This document shows positions 1 to 10,655 of a stretch of DNA of 64,000 bases, one piece after another. A model generated the notes under the pieces. The model was not told the origin of the DNA, made no database searches, and worked only from the letters and a program-made list of their open reading frames with translations. Position numbers and translations under genes: made by a program. The DNA is from Pleurodeles waltl (lineage: Eukaryota > Chordata > Amphibia > Caudata > Salamandridae): NCBI RefSeq assembly GCF_031143425.1, contig NC_090444.1, positions 1,346,646,323 through 1,346,710,322 on the forward strand, in the 5' to 3' direction. Every line of letters starts with the position of its first letter. Positions within the stretch are counted from its first letter, which is position 1.

Positions 1-1317
1 CGACCACAGAAGTTAAGAATGCCATCAGTTTTCCTAGAATAACCTGCAGTATGCAGGTTTGCACACTATCATATATCTGTTTTGATATTCATATAGGGTG
101 CACCTAGCTAAGAAGCAACGGAGCTCTATAGATTATGCAGGGTGTTGAGAGATAATACAAGAGTGTGCATATAAAGAGGGCATCTAACAAAAACATTTCA
201 CACAGTGCATTTTTAGGCAGAAGAGGGAATACTTCATCACAAACGTGAAGCATATCCCTTCTGCTGTATTACGATCCCATTATATACTATAGGAATCATA
301 ATACGGTTGACGGGATATCTGTAATGTTTGTGACGTAGTATTTTATCCACTGAGATCTAAATCAGGCCCTAAGTGATTTGCCCAGAATCATGCACTGTTG
401 AGTTAAGGCAGCTACCAGGATCATGCCAAAGATGCCACAATGTGCCGGGAATGACCAACATTACAACAGGGCATTGATAAGCTTATACTGTTTTACAATT
501 CCCTTCATTAATATAATGCAGACAGACTTTCACAGCCCATGGCAAGCACATGTATGAACCAACTTACCAGCACCAGCAGGAAAGACAGACAACCTGTAAC
601 CACCACTCTCCCTTTCCCCAATGATTTACCTGGCGATAATAGGTAATGGATGACAGTCTTTCCTGTCAGTTATTGCAATGATTAGATATACTAGCTAGTG
701 GTGAGTTCTTAAGCTCCTTTTCCGAAATGATGGACCCACACATGAATTCCACATTATGTATTTTTTAAAAGTTTTCCTTAATATTGAAGTTCTTGTGTAG
801 ATTATATGGTTGAATGTTATAGTAGAAATAAAAATAATGCTGAGAAACAAATATGTGATGCATATAATTAGGAGAAAAAATGGCAACATATCAGATGATG
901 ACCATAAAATCAAATCATTGATCAAATCAATCTGTATCAAATTCCCCCTTCATAACATCTTGTTATTTTCTTTAACAGGGCTGAAAATGACATGTTTTGG
1001 GATGGCCTCTTTACACACACATACTTTTCATGCCTTTTACTCATATCCTTTAAATTGCTTTTAGTCTCCTGCAAATGAGGCATGTCTCAGTTTTTTTTGT
1101 TTCATGCTTTGCTTAAGAAATTATTTGTACATTCAAGAAAGAGGAATTTAGGCCTTACAATGTTAGTGGAGGTTGGAGTTTGTACGTGTGATGCATTAAT
1201 GAAATGACAACCCTAGCAGTCATTCAATAATTAAAGTTAGGGATCCTTGAATGAGACAGAATAGATTCAAACACAGAAATGGCTTAAAGCATTTGTCTCA
1301 TTATTATTAAACACTAT
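1..1317. other. Intronic or intergenic DNA, no gene seen
   Basis: Mostly AT-rich, non-repetitive-looking sequence. The short open frames at 695-940 and 810-1064 overlap on opposite strands and show no domain or coding bias. I see no recognisable repeat until the MITE that starts at 1318. Confidence 0.6.
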
Positions 1318-2320
1318 GGCCCTCATTCTGACCTTGGCGGTCTTTTCGCAAGACCGCTGAGTTACCGCCGCGGTGAAGACCGCCGACCGCGGCGGTGTGC
1401 CGCTGTGCGCATTCTGACCGCTGGGAGCGTTCCGCCGGAAAACCGCCAGCAGCCACACTGGCGGTCGGCGGGAAAGTGGAGACTGGTCAACCTCCACCGC
1501 CACGCCAGCAGAACACCGCCCACAGAATTACGACCCACATTTCCGTGTGGCGGTCTTCTGTTGGCGGTCTTCTGTTGGCGGTCACGTCCCTATGGCTCCC
1601 GTCGCCTCCCGGAGGACCAACGCACAAGGTAAGTTGATCGTCCGTGAGGGGAGGGGGTGGGGGGTGTTGTGTGATGTGGGCGTGCATGGGGGTGTGCGTG
1701 TGAGTGTGTAGAGGGGGTGTGTGAGTGCGTGTATGCGGGCGGGGGGTGCTGCTGTGTCTATGGGTAATGTGTGCTGTTCGGCAGGTGCGCATGTCGGCAT
1801 GTATGTGTGCGGGTATGTGTCCCCGTTGTGTATGTGTGTGTAGGGGGTGTGTATATGTGCATGTTGGGGGTGTGTGCATGTCGGGGTACATGTATGTGCA
1901 TGTCGGGGTGGGGGTGGGGAGGGGGTTCGTACCACCTCTGGGGGGTGGCAGGGGGGTGGAGGGTGTGGGGGGAGGACTCGGGTGGGTAGTGGGGGGTGGG
2001 GGAGACCCCTATCAGTGCCAGGGAAGGAATTCCCTGGCCCCGATAGTGCTTACCGCCATGGTTCGCACGGCGGTTCCCGCCCGCAAGAAACCGCGGCGGT
2101 AGGCAGGGTCATAATACCCTTGGCGGTCTTGGGACGACCGCCGGGCCGGAGTGCGCAAACTCCAGCCCCGCGGTCATGACCGCCGTGGCGGTCGGAGTGG
2201 AGAAGTAGCGGTCGGTCGCGGCGGGGACCGCCGCGGTCAGAATGCCATTTTTAATACCGCCGGTCTGTTCGCGGTCCGACCGCCGTCTCTCCGCCGACCG
2301 CCAGGGTCAGAATGAGGGCC
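1318..2320 (+). mobile_element. GC-rich Harbinger-like MITE, long form (copy C1)
   Basis: A 1,003-bp element bounded by terminal inverted repeats that begin ggccctcattctgacc and end in the complement. It is flanked by the 3-bp direct repeat TAT (1315-1317 and 2321-2323). The ends are rich in CCGCC/GGCGG hairpins, and the middle (about 1650-1930) is a GT-rich, purine-biased low-complexity tract. A same-length copy in inverted orientation lies at 35633-36635, and a relative at 21892-22938. The overlapping open frames inside it come from GC-rich and GT-rich composition and are not genes. Assignment to PIF/Harbinger rests on the 3-bp A/T target repeats and GG-starting termini, so it is inference. 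Confidence 0.85.
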
Positions 2321-2394
2321 TATGTCAAATGTGTACATGAGGCATACAAGGTATGTCATTCTCATTTCATATGCCTAACGTTCATTTGAAATAT

Positions 2395-2640
2395 TTACAA
2401 ATTGTTCCCTAAAGATCACACCACATCTGAAGGAATTCCAATGGCTCCCGATACACAAATAAGCACAATTCAGACTCCTACTTGCATACATCCCACGCGC
2501 ACAGAAAACCTTATCTGGCGACTGAAACCTCACAGGCATCAATACTAAAGTGTGGAACATGTGACATGTCAGTACACTTAAAAGCCTCCACCTGACTTTT
2601 TGAATTCAGCAAGAAGTTGAAGACCTGGCTTTTTGAGTAG
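2395..2640 (+). pseudogene. LINE (CR1/L2-like) reverse transcriptase C-terminal fragment
   Basis: Conceptual translation shows a WLPIHK motif near 2442, followed by an AQFRLLL stretch. This is the WLP block near the C-terminus of CR1/L2/Rex-type non-LTR reverse transcriptases. The fragment finishes with the tail EFSKKLKTWLFE and a stop at about 2640. Several in-frame stops and at least one frame change separate these blocks, so it is dead. The following roughly 200 bp may be the LINE 3' untranslated region. The exact clade cannot be decided from this fragment. Confidence 0.6.
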
Positions 2641-3577
2641 TCCCATTAGGCCCTAGGTATGGCTAGACACACTCCTGCCCAGCGCAAGGATACCATAACA
2701 CAACATAACATAAAATAGCAGAAATATCTTCCATGGATACAGAAACCATGGGTACCCCCAGTAATGACAGGGGTCAGCTTAACATCTGTGAGGTTACTCT
2801 CAAGCCAGTGGAACTTTGTACCAGGCGCCCTCACTCACATATTCACTAACACGTGCATACATATCCCCACATATACATGTAGATACAGCCATAAAAAGGT
2901 ATGACTAGGCATATCCATGCCACACATCAGTCAGCTGTTCTACAGCAGTTAAGCCTCTTTTTTCTTATTTAAGTCCCTCATCCCAGCGAAATGCTTACAG
3001 GTGATTATCTGCTTCACTTGGCTTTCACAGTGTGCAGACTATGACAGCTCTTCCATTTCGGCATATTTCAAAGGGTAATACATAATTTGTAGCGGTCAGA
3101 TGGCACGTTGTAAAGTCATGTTGTATAGTAACTAAAGTCTATTCTTGTAAGGGACGTTCTGATTTGAGAATTTCAAGTGCACAGTTAACAGTGATGGCAG
3201 TCTGCCTGTAAACATTAATAGGACTCAACCCCCCAAACTCCTAGAAATAGCCAGGCTGCCTAGTAAGCCGGTCTGGGTTTTGATGAGGCAGTCTGACCGA
3301 TTAAATAACTAAGAACACTTATGTCGGGCATATACACCGGGGCAGAATTTTTAGGTTATGGTGAAAGAGTAAGCACGCACCTCCCATACTACAGAACAAA
3401 GACTCACCATGACACAACACACTTGTTCCCGTCTTACACAAAAAACACAGCCTAAGACAAAGCACACTTCTTTCTTGAAGAACGATCACAGTTCAAGAAA
3501 CAATACACCGCTGTCCTTTATAAATAACCACAGACCAGAAACAACATATTCTTACATCAACCTGCACCTTATCATAG
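2641..3577. other. Non-coding stretch, possible LINE 3' UTR then intron
   Basis: The first part, up to about 2840, may be the 3' untranslated tail of the preceding LINE fragment. The rest shows no repeat or gene that I recognise. It ends at the target duplication of the hAT element. Confidence 0.5.
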
Positions 3578-3860
3578 TAGACATCCAGGGCCGACTTTTG
3601 GTCGGTGCGAGCGGTGCGACCGCACCGGGCGCTGACCTCAGGGGATCGCAGTGTTTAGCAATAACTTCCCAAACTTGCAATGTGAAAGCATCTGCTGAAA
3701 AGTACCTTGTGCGTTTAGCCTTCAAAAAACAATTACAATGTCAAGATACCTCTTGTGATTAATGTTCCTGAGAGAGATAGGAGTTTTGCCTAGTGGCAGA
3801 TTTAAATCAACATAGTGTAGCATGGAGGGTTAATATGCCTGCTGCAAAAAACAGAACTAT

Positions 3861-4397
3861 GGGGCATATTTAAGAAAAGTGTTGCTGCACACAGTGTAGC
3901 GCCACTTTTCTTTCTCCCCTTAGTGTCCCCCTAACACCATCATGTGTGCGCCATATTTAAAATACGGTGCACCATGGAGGTAGTTAGGGGACTAGCGTCA
4001 GAATTTTTTACGTTAGTCCGATGTTTTGCAGGATTAGCGTCAAACATTTTGACGTTAATCTTCAAAGTACCCAGAGGCCCATTGTAACCAATGGAAGCCT
4101 TTTAATGGTTGCTCTGAGCAGGCGTTAAAACTGCTGGAGAAAAATGATGCAAAGGAATCTGACAAATTTCTTTGCATCATTTTTTTGCCCCCCCTAACAG
4201 GGGGATGACCCCTTTGCATATATTATGCCTGGCGCAGGCATAATGTATCCCAAAGTGTTACAAAGTGGCGCAAAGCATGCATTGCGCCTCTTTGTAAATA
4301 TGGTGCAGCGTTTTTGGCCTTCTAACGCCACATTAGTGTAAAAGAAATGCGACTAATGTGGCATTACAATGGCACTGTTGGCTCTTAAATATGCCCC
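3861..4397. mobile_element. Hairpin MITE family B, copy 1
   Basis: About 537 bp bounded by ggggcatatttaag and its complement cttaaatatgcccc. The interior is a chain of short inverted repeats, for example around the gcgccactttt, gactagcgtcag and gcctggcgcaggc segments. Copies 2 and 3 follow within the same hAT host, and copy 4 lies at 40455-40982. The flanking triplets (tat and tct) no longer match, so the target duplication is decayed or the end is misplaced by a base or two. Confidence 0.75.
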
Positions 4398-4402
4398 TCT
4401 TG

Positions 4403-4745
4403 CAGTGCTTAATTTGTGCTTCTTGTTTCCGGTGCAGAGCACCAGCACTTATTTTTGAGGGCCGGCGCTTATTTTTCTGCCTCAAGGATTTACTCAGCGA
4501 AAAAGGCACATATGGGAAAGACAGAGGAAGAGAAAAACAAAAAAAGGGTCACAATGGGAAAAAGCAGAAATCCGCAAGAGTGAGCTGAAGGGGCAGATAA
4601 AAGGATTGGAGAGGCCCAAGATGGCTTTATTATTATGCTGCCTCTGTATTCCGTATTCCGTGTTCACACATTTAATTGCAGCAGCCGGGTGCTTAAGAGG
4701 AGGGCTTTGGGCACTGGCACCTTTTTATTTACAATTTAAGCACTG
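4403..4745. mobile_element. Small hAT-like element between two MITEs
   Basis: A 343-bp segment with termini cagtgcttaatttg and caatttaagcactg, which are inverted repeats. The flanking octamers ccctcttg (4395-4402) and ccctatgg (4746-4753) agree at six of eight positions, compatible with a decayed 8-bp target duplication. It contains no coding sequence and sits exactly at the junction of family B copies 1 and 2. Confidence 0.6.
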
Positions 4746-4751
4746 CCCTAT

Positions 4752-5296
4752 GGGGAATATTTGAAAAAAGTGGCGCTGCACACAGTGGCGTTTCACTTTT
4801 CTTGCGCCCCTTAGCACCCCCCAAACACCACCATGTGTGCGTCATATTTAAAATATGGTACACCATGACGGTAGTTAGGGGACTAGCGTCAGAATCTTAT
4901 TGCTAGTCCGGCGCTTTGCAGGATTAGCATCAAAAATGTTGATGCTAATCCTGTAAAGCACCGAGAGGCCCACTGTAACCAATGGAAGCCTTCTTTTAAT
5001 GCCTGCTCTGAACAGGTGTTAAAAGGGGCAGAAAAAAAGTATGCAAACAAATCTGTCAGATTTGTTTGTGCAATTTTTTTGGCGGGCCCCCTGATGGGGG
5101 GATGCCTCCTTTGCATACATTATGTCTGGCGCAGGAATAATGTAGCACAAAGGGTTACAAAGTAGCACAAGGCATGCATTGCACCACTTTGTAAATATGG
5201 CGCAGCATTTTTGGCCTTCAAACACACATTAGCATAAAAACAATGATGCTAATGTGGCGTTAGAATGGCAAAAAGGGGCTCTGAAATGTCCCCCTA
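4752..5296. mobile_element. Hairpin MITE family B, copy 2
   Basis: About 545 bp, starting ggggaatatttga and ending in tgtcccc plus one c. It aligns along its length with copies 1 and 3. It is flanked by TAT at 4749-4751 and 5297-5299, giving a 3-bp A/T target duplication. The second TAT also borders copy 3, so the two copies sit head-to-tail with one shared triplet. Confidence 0.75.
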
Positions 5297-5299
5297 TGT

Positions 5300-5841
5300 G
5301 GCATATTTGAAAAAAGTGGCACTGCACACAGTGCTGCACCACTTTTCTTGCGCCCCTTAGTACTCCCCTAACGCCACCATGTGTGCGCTGTATTTAAAAT
5401 ATGGCGCAACATAGCGGTAGTTAGGGGACTAGTGTCAGAATTTTTGACACTAGTCCAGGGCTTTGCAGGATTAGCGTAAAAAATGTTGATACTAAGACTG
5501 CAAAGCACCCAGAGACCTACTGTAACCAACAGAAGCCTCCTGTTAACGCCTGCTCCGGGCAGAGGTTAAAAGTGCCAGAAAAAAATGATGCAAAGAAATC
5601 TGTCAGATTTCTTTGCACCATTTTTTTGGTCCCTCCTAACGGGGGAATGCCACCTTTCCAAACATTATTCCTGGCACAGGCATAATGTAGCGCCAATGGA
5701 TACGAAGTGGCGCAATGTATGCATTACGCCACTTTGTGAAGATGGCACAGCGTTTTTGGCATTCTAGCGCACATTAGTGTAAAAAAAAAAATGGAGCTAA
5801 TGTGGAGTTAGAATTGCACCAGGGGCTCTTAAATATGTCCC
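5300..5841. mobile_element. Hairpin MITE family B, copy 3
   Basis: About 540 bp, starting gtggcatatttga and ending aaatatgtccc. It has the same internal order of hairpins as copies 1 and 2, with scattered substitutions and a short poly-A tract near 5780. It abuts copy 2 through the TAT triplet at 5297-5299. Confidence 0.75.
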
Positions 5842-6058
5842 AATATTTTGTGTGGCTAGCTGGAGTGGATTAGTAAAGCCAGCGTTTATAAGTGCTTTAA
5901 AACACCTGAATGCATGTGAAAGGGGAGCGATGGAGAGATGAGAGGTACAGTTGCTTTGTGGTAGTGAGTGAAACCGAAGAGGAGGTCATGGGGCGGGGGC
6001 CCCACAATAAACTGTCGCACAGGGTGCCACCAGTCGTAAAGCCTGCCCTGTAGACATC

Positions 6059-6387
6059 TCCCTAGTTAAATGAATAATTGAAGTCTTCAAGGCGTCCCTT
6101 TGAATGTTTGATACATTTTAAAACTATACTTGGCCATGGAAAGCAATCCATTGTATTTAGATACAACTGTGCCCTGTTATTAAGTAATCAAAAATCTTAC
6201 CTTGTGTACTCTAGAGTCCCCCCTCCAACCCACAAATCAGATGAATGTATTTTTCTTGTATTACAGTTAGCAATGACACAGTCATAGATCCTTGACACTC
6301 GTCTTTTAAGTATGCAATTGCTAAAACAATAAAAGATAGTTGAAATATCTTGCAAACATCAATATGGTGGTTCAAATAATACACCGT
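6059..6387. other. Short non-coding stretch
   Basis: AT-rich sequence between the hAT target duplication and the DIRS left terminus. I see no gene or repeat in it. Confidence 0.6.
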
Positions 6388-6567
6388 TTCTGATGGATAC
6401 AACTACCTGTGGATTCCTCACCTCATGAATACTCCCATGGCGCCAGCATTCTACGGAAATCTTCTTACTAGTCTCTGCACGTCGACGAGGACGTCACTGT
6501 CTCGCACGCGACGCCGTCTGACGTCATACAGGCAATAAGAGGTCCTCGACGACGTGCGGACGTCAGT
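6388..6567. repeat. DIRS copy 1 left inverted terminal repeat
   Basis: Begins ttctgatggatacaac and is complementary to 12165-12344 over about 180 bp. It includes two copies of the palindromic gacgtc. Its outer 43 bp recur as the complement in the internal complementary region. Confidence 0.9.
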
Positions 6568-6670
6568 TCCCTTTTTTCCGTGCATTCGAAACGGTTATCT
6601 TCGAGGGAGCAACTGTTACTCTTGCGGTTACAGAGTATATCTTGCTGCGTACTCTTTCTCTGTGGAAATA

Positions 6671-8746
6671 ATGTCGCAGAGAAAGTCTGGATTTAAGCCT
6701 TGTCGTGAGTGTGGAGGCAAGATGTCGGTGACGGATCCTCATTCCGATTGCCTTTGGTGTTTGAGCTCCGACCACGACGTCTCGACTTGTGATTCGTGTC
6801 AGCACATGAATCCGAAGGCCATTAAAGAACGAGAGGCGAAGCTGTTTATGGCCAAGTCAAAGGAGAAGCATCACAAGAAAAAGTCTTCTCCAAGACATCG
6901 GCGTCATCGAGACTCCCGGCGCCGTAGAGAATCTCGGCGTCATTCAAGGGAGGCTCGTTCCAGGTCTCCGGATCGGCGCCGGAGGACATGGGAGGTCAGC
7001 CCCACGGTGACGCCGCATCCTTCGACGCCGTTGCTCTCTCCGACGTCTCCAACTTTGCCTGGACAGGCGTTGGTGATTGAGGTATTGGAGCCTCAGGTGT
7101 TTTCTCCGGCGCAGACGCCGAGGCCGGCGTCGGGGTCGCCTCCGAGTCAGGCACCCCAGTATCCGGCTTTTCCCACCCCTGGAGCCGATAGTTCCGCATT
7201 CTTGAATGCGATGTATGCCATCTTCCAACAGATGGCTCCAGGGGGTGCTCCGGCTGGGCCTTTGGCCTTTTCTTTGGGTGATCCTGCGCCTCTTCGGCCG
7301 GCACCCTTTATGCCCTTTCTCCCGTTTGGGAACGTGGGCTCGGCGCCAGTGTCGGCGCCGGTGGCCGCTCCGATGGCTTCGGAGGGATTGGCCCCAGGGA
7401 TTTCCATCCCGTCGACGTCGAGATTTCGGCCTGTGACTCCGGTGGGTCCATCCGTTTCATCTGCTCTTCAGTCGGCGCCGAAGTTACCTGTAGCGCCGGA
7501 TGCGGCGTCGGTGGCTTCGGAAGATCGGCGCCGATCTCCGACTTCGGCGGAGGTGTTGTCGGCTCCGCGGATTGAGCAACGACTGCATTCAAGGAGGCGT
7601 GCTCTCCGGGTACTAGAGGAGCAGGAGTACCAACGAGCCCTAGAGGAAGGAGAGCTAGAGGACTCGGGTGATGGGCTGCGTGGACTGGAGTCGGCCAGTG
7701 GGCTGGACACTTCCCCTGAGTGGGACCTTTCGTCCCCGGGGGAATATACCGAGGAAGCTGCTTCCTTTCATACAGTGGTACGGAAGGCAGCTAGTTTTTT
7801 GGACCTGCCTTTGCCGGTGGTGGAGGCGAAACAAAACCTTTTGACAGAGGTGTTGTATCCGGCCTCAGCCGCGGCGGAGCCTCTATTACCTTTTAATGAC
7901 GCTCTGCTGGATCCGGTTTTAGAGGTGTGGAAGAAGCCGGCATCTTCCCCAGCAGTTCACAGAGCCGTGGCCAGGAGGTATCGGACGGCTCCAACTGATC
8001 CTGGTTTCCTATCTAGGCACCCTACGCCGGAGAGCTTGGTTGTGCAGGCCTCCTGTTCGTCCAAATCAGCGCCTGGTTCTTTCCCGACGGTGCCTGGGGA
8101 CAGAGACTCAAAAAAGCTAGAGGCGCAGTCGAAGAAGATTTTTTCGTCCTGCAGTCTGGCGTTAAAAGCCACTAATGCGACCTGTATCCTGGGGAGGTAT
8201 ATTCATGCTCTGATGGATGACATCTCCTCTTCGTTTACAGAGCTTCCCCAGGGTCTTTTGGATCTTGTCTCTGATGCCCAGGCTGCTGCGACCCAAATTA
8301 TCCAGACGGGACTGGATACCACCGACTCGGTAGCCAGAGCAATGGGCACAACTGTGGTGGAAAGGAGACAGGCCTGGCTACGTAACTCGGGCTTTTCGGC
8401 AGATGTACAGTCCACATTGTTGGATCTCCCGTTTGATGGGGACAAACTGTTTGGGGCTAAGGCTGATTCGGCCTTGGAACGTTTTAAGGAGAGCAGGGCC
8501 ACGGCTAAGTCGTTGGGACTCCAAGCTCCTTCTTCCACGGCCTCTTCCAGATTCTTCAGGAGGTTTCGTGGATTTGGGCGTGGCTCTTCCTCCTCTTCCT
8601 TTCGGGGAAGATATCAGCAACCTGCCTCTTCCCATCCCTATAGATCTTTTAGGGGGAGGGGTAGGGTCCGCACCAGGGGAGCCTCTCAGCAGCACTCTGC
8701 CTCTTCCTCATCCTCTGGCGGGGTGCAGCAGGGGAAGCAGCCTTAG
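6671..8746 (+). CDS. DIRS Gag-like protein
   Basis: Structural (nucleocapsid-like) protein of the DIRS element. The frame is open from 6554, but I prefer the Met at 6671 (MSQRKSG), giving about 691 residues, because the sequence before it lies close to the terminal repeat and has no counterpart in copy 2. The N-terminus has closely spaced Cys/His pairs (CRECGG, CLWC, CDSC), suggesting zinc binding. A basic Arg/Ser-rich stretch, a long Pro/Ala/Ser-rich linker and a conserved C-terminal domain follow. The C-terminal domain contains DLPFDGDKLFG and an Arg/Gly/Ser tail, and recurs in DIRS copies 2 and 3. The frame ends in UAG at 8744-8746. The same frame then stays open to 11683, where it encodes the recombinase. 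The RT frame overlaps its last 344 bases. Confidence 0.85.
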   Translation: MSQRKSGFKPCRECGGKMSVTDPHSDCLWCLSSDHDVSTCDSCQHMNPKAIKEREAKLFMAKSKEKHHKKKSSPRHRRHRDSRRRRESRRHSREARSRSPDRRRRTWEVSPTVTPHPSTPLLSPTSPTLPGQALVIEVLEPQVFSPAQTPRPASGSPPSQAPQYPAFPTPGADSSAFLNAMYAIFQQMAPGGAPAGPLAFSLGDPAPLRPAPFMPFLPFGNVGSAPVSAPVAAPMASEGLAPGISIPSTSRFRPVTPVGPSVSSALQSAPKLPVAPDAASVASEDRRRSPTSAEVLSAPRIEQRLHSRRRALRVLEEQEYQRALEEGELEDSGDGLRGLESASGLDTSPEWDLSSPGEYTEEAASFHTVVRKAASFLDLPLPVVEAKQNLLTEVLYPASAAAEPLLPFNDALLDPVLEVWKKPASSPAVHRAVARRYRTAPTDPGFLSRHPTPESLVVQASCSSKSAPGSFPTVPGDRDSKKLEAQSKKIFSSCSLALKATNATCILGRYIHALMDDISSSFTELPQGLLDLVSDAQAAATQIIQTGLDTTDSVARAMGTTVVERRQAWLRNSGFSADVQSTLLDLPFDGDKLFGAKADSALERFKESRATAKSLGLQAPSSTASSRFFRRFRGFGRGSSSSSFRGRYQQPASSHPYRSFRGRGRVRTRGASQQHSASSSSSGGVQQGKQP

Positions 8747-10655
8747 GCTTCCACCATTTCCCACTCACTCCTCTCCTGTAGGGGGAAGATTACAGCATTT
8801 TCTCACCAAATGGGAGACTGTTACGTCGGACACTTGGGTTCTCAGTGTTGTGGGAAAAGGCTACACCCTTCCCTTTCTGGAGTTTCCGCCCCTCATCCCG
8901 CCCCGCCCTTCGTATTGTTCACAAGAACACCTCCTGTTGCTAGAACAGGAGGTAGAAGTCCTCCTTTTAAAGGGCGCGGTGGAGTTGGTCCCGGAGCAGG
9001 AAAGGGGTCAAGGAGTTTACTCAAGGTATTTCCTGATTCCCAAGAAGGATGGTCGTTTGAGACCAATTCTGGACCTGAGGATCTTGAATTGGTTCCTCAA
9101 GCAGGAAAAGTTCAAGATGCTGACCCTAGCACAGGTGCTTTTGGCGTTGAACATGGAAGACTGGATGGTGTCTGTCGACTTGCAGGATGCTTACTTTCAT
9201 ATCCCGATACTCAAGTCACACAGGAAGTATCTCCGGTTTGTGGTGGGATCGCAACACTACCAGTTTGCGGTCCTTCCGTTTGGTCTTACTTCAGCACCTC
9301 GAGTCTTCACGAAGGTGATGTCGGTGGTTGCGGCAGAGCTCAGAAGGAAGGGGATAGCAGTATTCCCTTACTTGGACGATTGGTTGATCAAAGCCAAGTC
9401 CCCGGAGCTTGTGTTGCGTCATCTGCAGTCAACAACCCAGTTGTTGTTCGACCTGGGCTTTTCGGTGAACGAGCCCAAATCTCACCTGGAGCCCTCTCAG
9501 CGCCTCCTGTTCATAGGGGCAGTACTGGATACGACATTGGGTCGGGCCTTTCCTCCGCCTCAGCGGATTCAAGATATTCAGGATTTGGTTCCAATGTTTC
9601 GAAATGGAGCGGTAGTTCCAGTCCTCAAGGTCCTTCGTCTGCTCGGTCTTTTTGCCTCCTGCATTCTGTTGGTCACGCATGCTCGCTGGCACATGAGGGC
9701 TCTTCAGTGGTGCCTCCGAAGGCAGTGGTCTCAACACAGAGAGGATCTAGAGGGTACTGTCAAGATCTCCAGAGATGCTGCTGTGGATTTGAAGTGGTGG
9801 ATTGCAAGCAACAATCTTTCACAAGGAAAACCGTTCCAGCAGTCGCCACCAGTGGCCACAGTCATAACGGATGCTTCCACTCTAGGGTGGGGAGCTCATC
9901 TGGGGGATCTGGAGATCAAAGGTCTTTGGTCTCCAGAGGAACAGATTTTTCACATCAATCTGTTAGAGTTACGGGCTGTACGTCTGGCTCTCAAGGCCTT
10001 CCTCCCTTCCCTTCGTGGTCAGTCGGTACAGGTCCTAACGGACAATACTACCACGATGTGGTACATAAACAAGCAGGGAGGAGTGGGGTCGTACCTTCTC
10101 TGCAGAGAAGCTCTTCGACTATGGTCCTGGGCAAAGGACCATCGGATTTGCTTGATAGCAAACCATCTGGCCGGAGTCTTGAACGTGCGTGCGGACAGTC
10201 TCAGTCGCCACTTCTCGGCAGACCACGAGTGGCGTCTCCATCCAGATCAAGTCCGTTTAATCTTCCAGAAGTGGGGGTTTCCTCGGGTAGATCTGTTCGC
10301 CACTCGAGAGAACGCGCATTGTCCGTTGTTTTGCAGCCTTCAGTATCCGATGCAGGAAGCATTGGGGGACGCGTTTCAAATGACCTGGTGCGGCCAGTTG
10401 CTTTACGCGTTTCCTCCCATACCCTTGATTCCTCGAGTATTGAGGAAGATTCGCCAAGACCGGGCTCTAGTAATCGTAATAGCTCCGGATTGGCCAAGGA
10501 GGGTGTGGTACTCCGACCTTCTCCAACTCTCAACGTGCCCGCCGCTCCGTCTCCCTTTCAGGGCAGACCTCCTCTCGCAGTCGAAGGGGCAGGTTCTACA
10601 CCCCAACCTCCAGAGTCTGCACCTACATGCCTGGAGATTGAACGGGGCAACCTGA
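8403..10655 (+). CDS. DIRS reverse transcriptase / RNase H / methyltransferase-like polyprotein
   Basis: A 750-residue frame, +1 relative to gag. It begins inside gag, so the true start or recoding signal is unknown; the conserved protein begins near 8870. The reverse transcriptase has SVDLQDAYFHIPI (first catalytic Asp), PFGLTSAP and the YLDD box at 9369-9380. RNase H follows with ITDAS, an ELRA Glu block and LTDN. The C-terminal part (DLFATRENAHCPLF, then YAFPPIPLIP and APDWPRRVW) matches the DAM-like adenine methyltransferase domain known in DIRS elements; its function is unproven. The product would copy the element RNA into circular DNA. No frameshift or stop interrupts the domains. In copy 2, most of the reverse transcriptase is deleted. 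Confidence 0.9.
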   Translation: MYSPHCWISRLMGTNCLGLRLIRPWNVLRRAGPRLSRWDSKLLLPRPLPDSSGGFVDLGVALPPLPFGEDISNLPLPIPIDLLGGGVGSAPGEPLSSTLPLPHPLAGCSRGSSLRLPPFPTHSSPVGGRLQHFLTKWETVTSDTWVLSVVGKGYTLPFLEFPPLIPPRPSYCSQEHLLLLEQEVEVLLLKGAVELVPEQERGQGVYSRYFLIPKKDGRLRPILDLRILNWFLKQEKFKMLTLAQVLLALNMEDWMVSVDLQDAYFHIPILKSHRKYLRFVVGSQHYQFAVLPFGLTSAPRVFTKVMSVVAAELRRKGIAVFPYLDDWLIKAKSPELVLRHLQSTTQLLFDLGFSVNEPKSHLEPSQRLLFIGAVLDTTLGRAFPPPQRIQDIQDLVPMFRNGAVVPVLKVLRLLGLFASCILLVTHARWHMRALQWCLRRQWSQHREDLEGTVKISRDAAVDLKWWIASNNLSQGKPFQQSPPVATVITDASTLGWGAHLGDLEIKGLWSPEEQIFHINLLELRAVRLALKAFLPSLRGQSVQVLTDNTTTMWYINKQGGVGSYLLCREALRLWSWAKDHRICLIANHLAGVLNVRADSLSRHFSADHEWRLHPDQVRLIFQKWGFPRVDLFATRENAHCPLFCSLQYPMQEALGDAFQMTWCGQLLYAFPPIPLIPRVLRKIRQDRALVIVIAPDWPRRVWYSDLLQLSTCPPLRLPFRADLLSQSKGQVLHPNLQSLHLHAWRLNGAT

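Larger units (their letters stand above)
3586..6050. mobile_element. Non-autonomous hAT element with 8-bp target duplication
   Basis: The termini are cagggccgacttt and, at the far end, aaagcctgccctg. They form an imperfect inverted repeat of the CAGGGCCGGC type common in hAT transposons. The 8-bp sequence TAGACATC flanks both sides exactly (3578-3585 and 6051-6058), which is the hallmark hAT target duplication. No transposase reading frame is present. About 2 kb of the interior consists of later insertions: three related MITEs and one smaller hAT-like element. The original element was therefore only a few hundred bases long. Confidence 0.85.

Noticed and set aside
1395..2179. Several overlapping open frames of 70-134 codons on both strands in the GC-rich MITE
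   Set aside because: They arise from stop-poor GC-rich and GT-rich repeats. The encoded strings are low complexity (His-Thr-Pro or Cys-Val-Gly runs) and recur in the other MITE copies.
8810..10600. Independent gene in the frame opposite RT
   Set aside because: The upstream part of the 957-codon frame has no recognisable domain and is low complexity. Only the terminal recombinase is supported. The open frame is reported as a finding instead.
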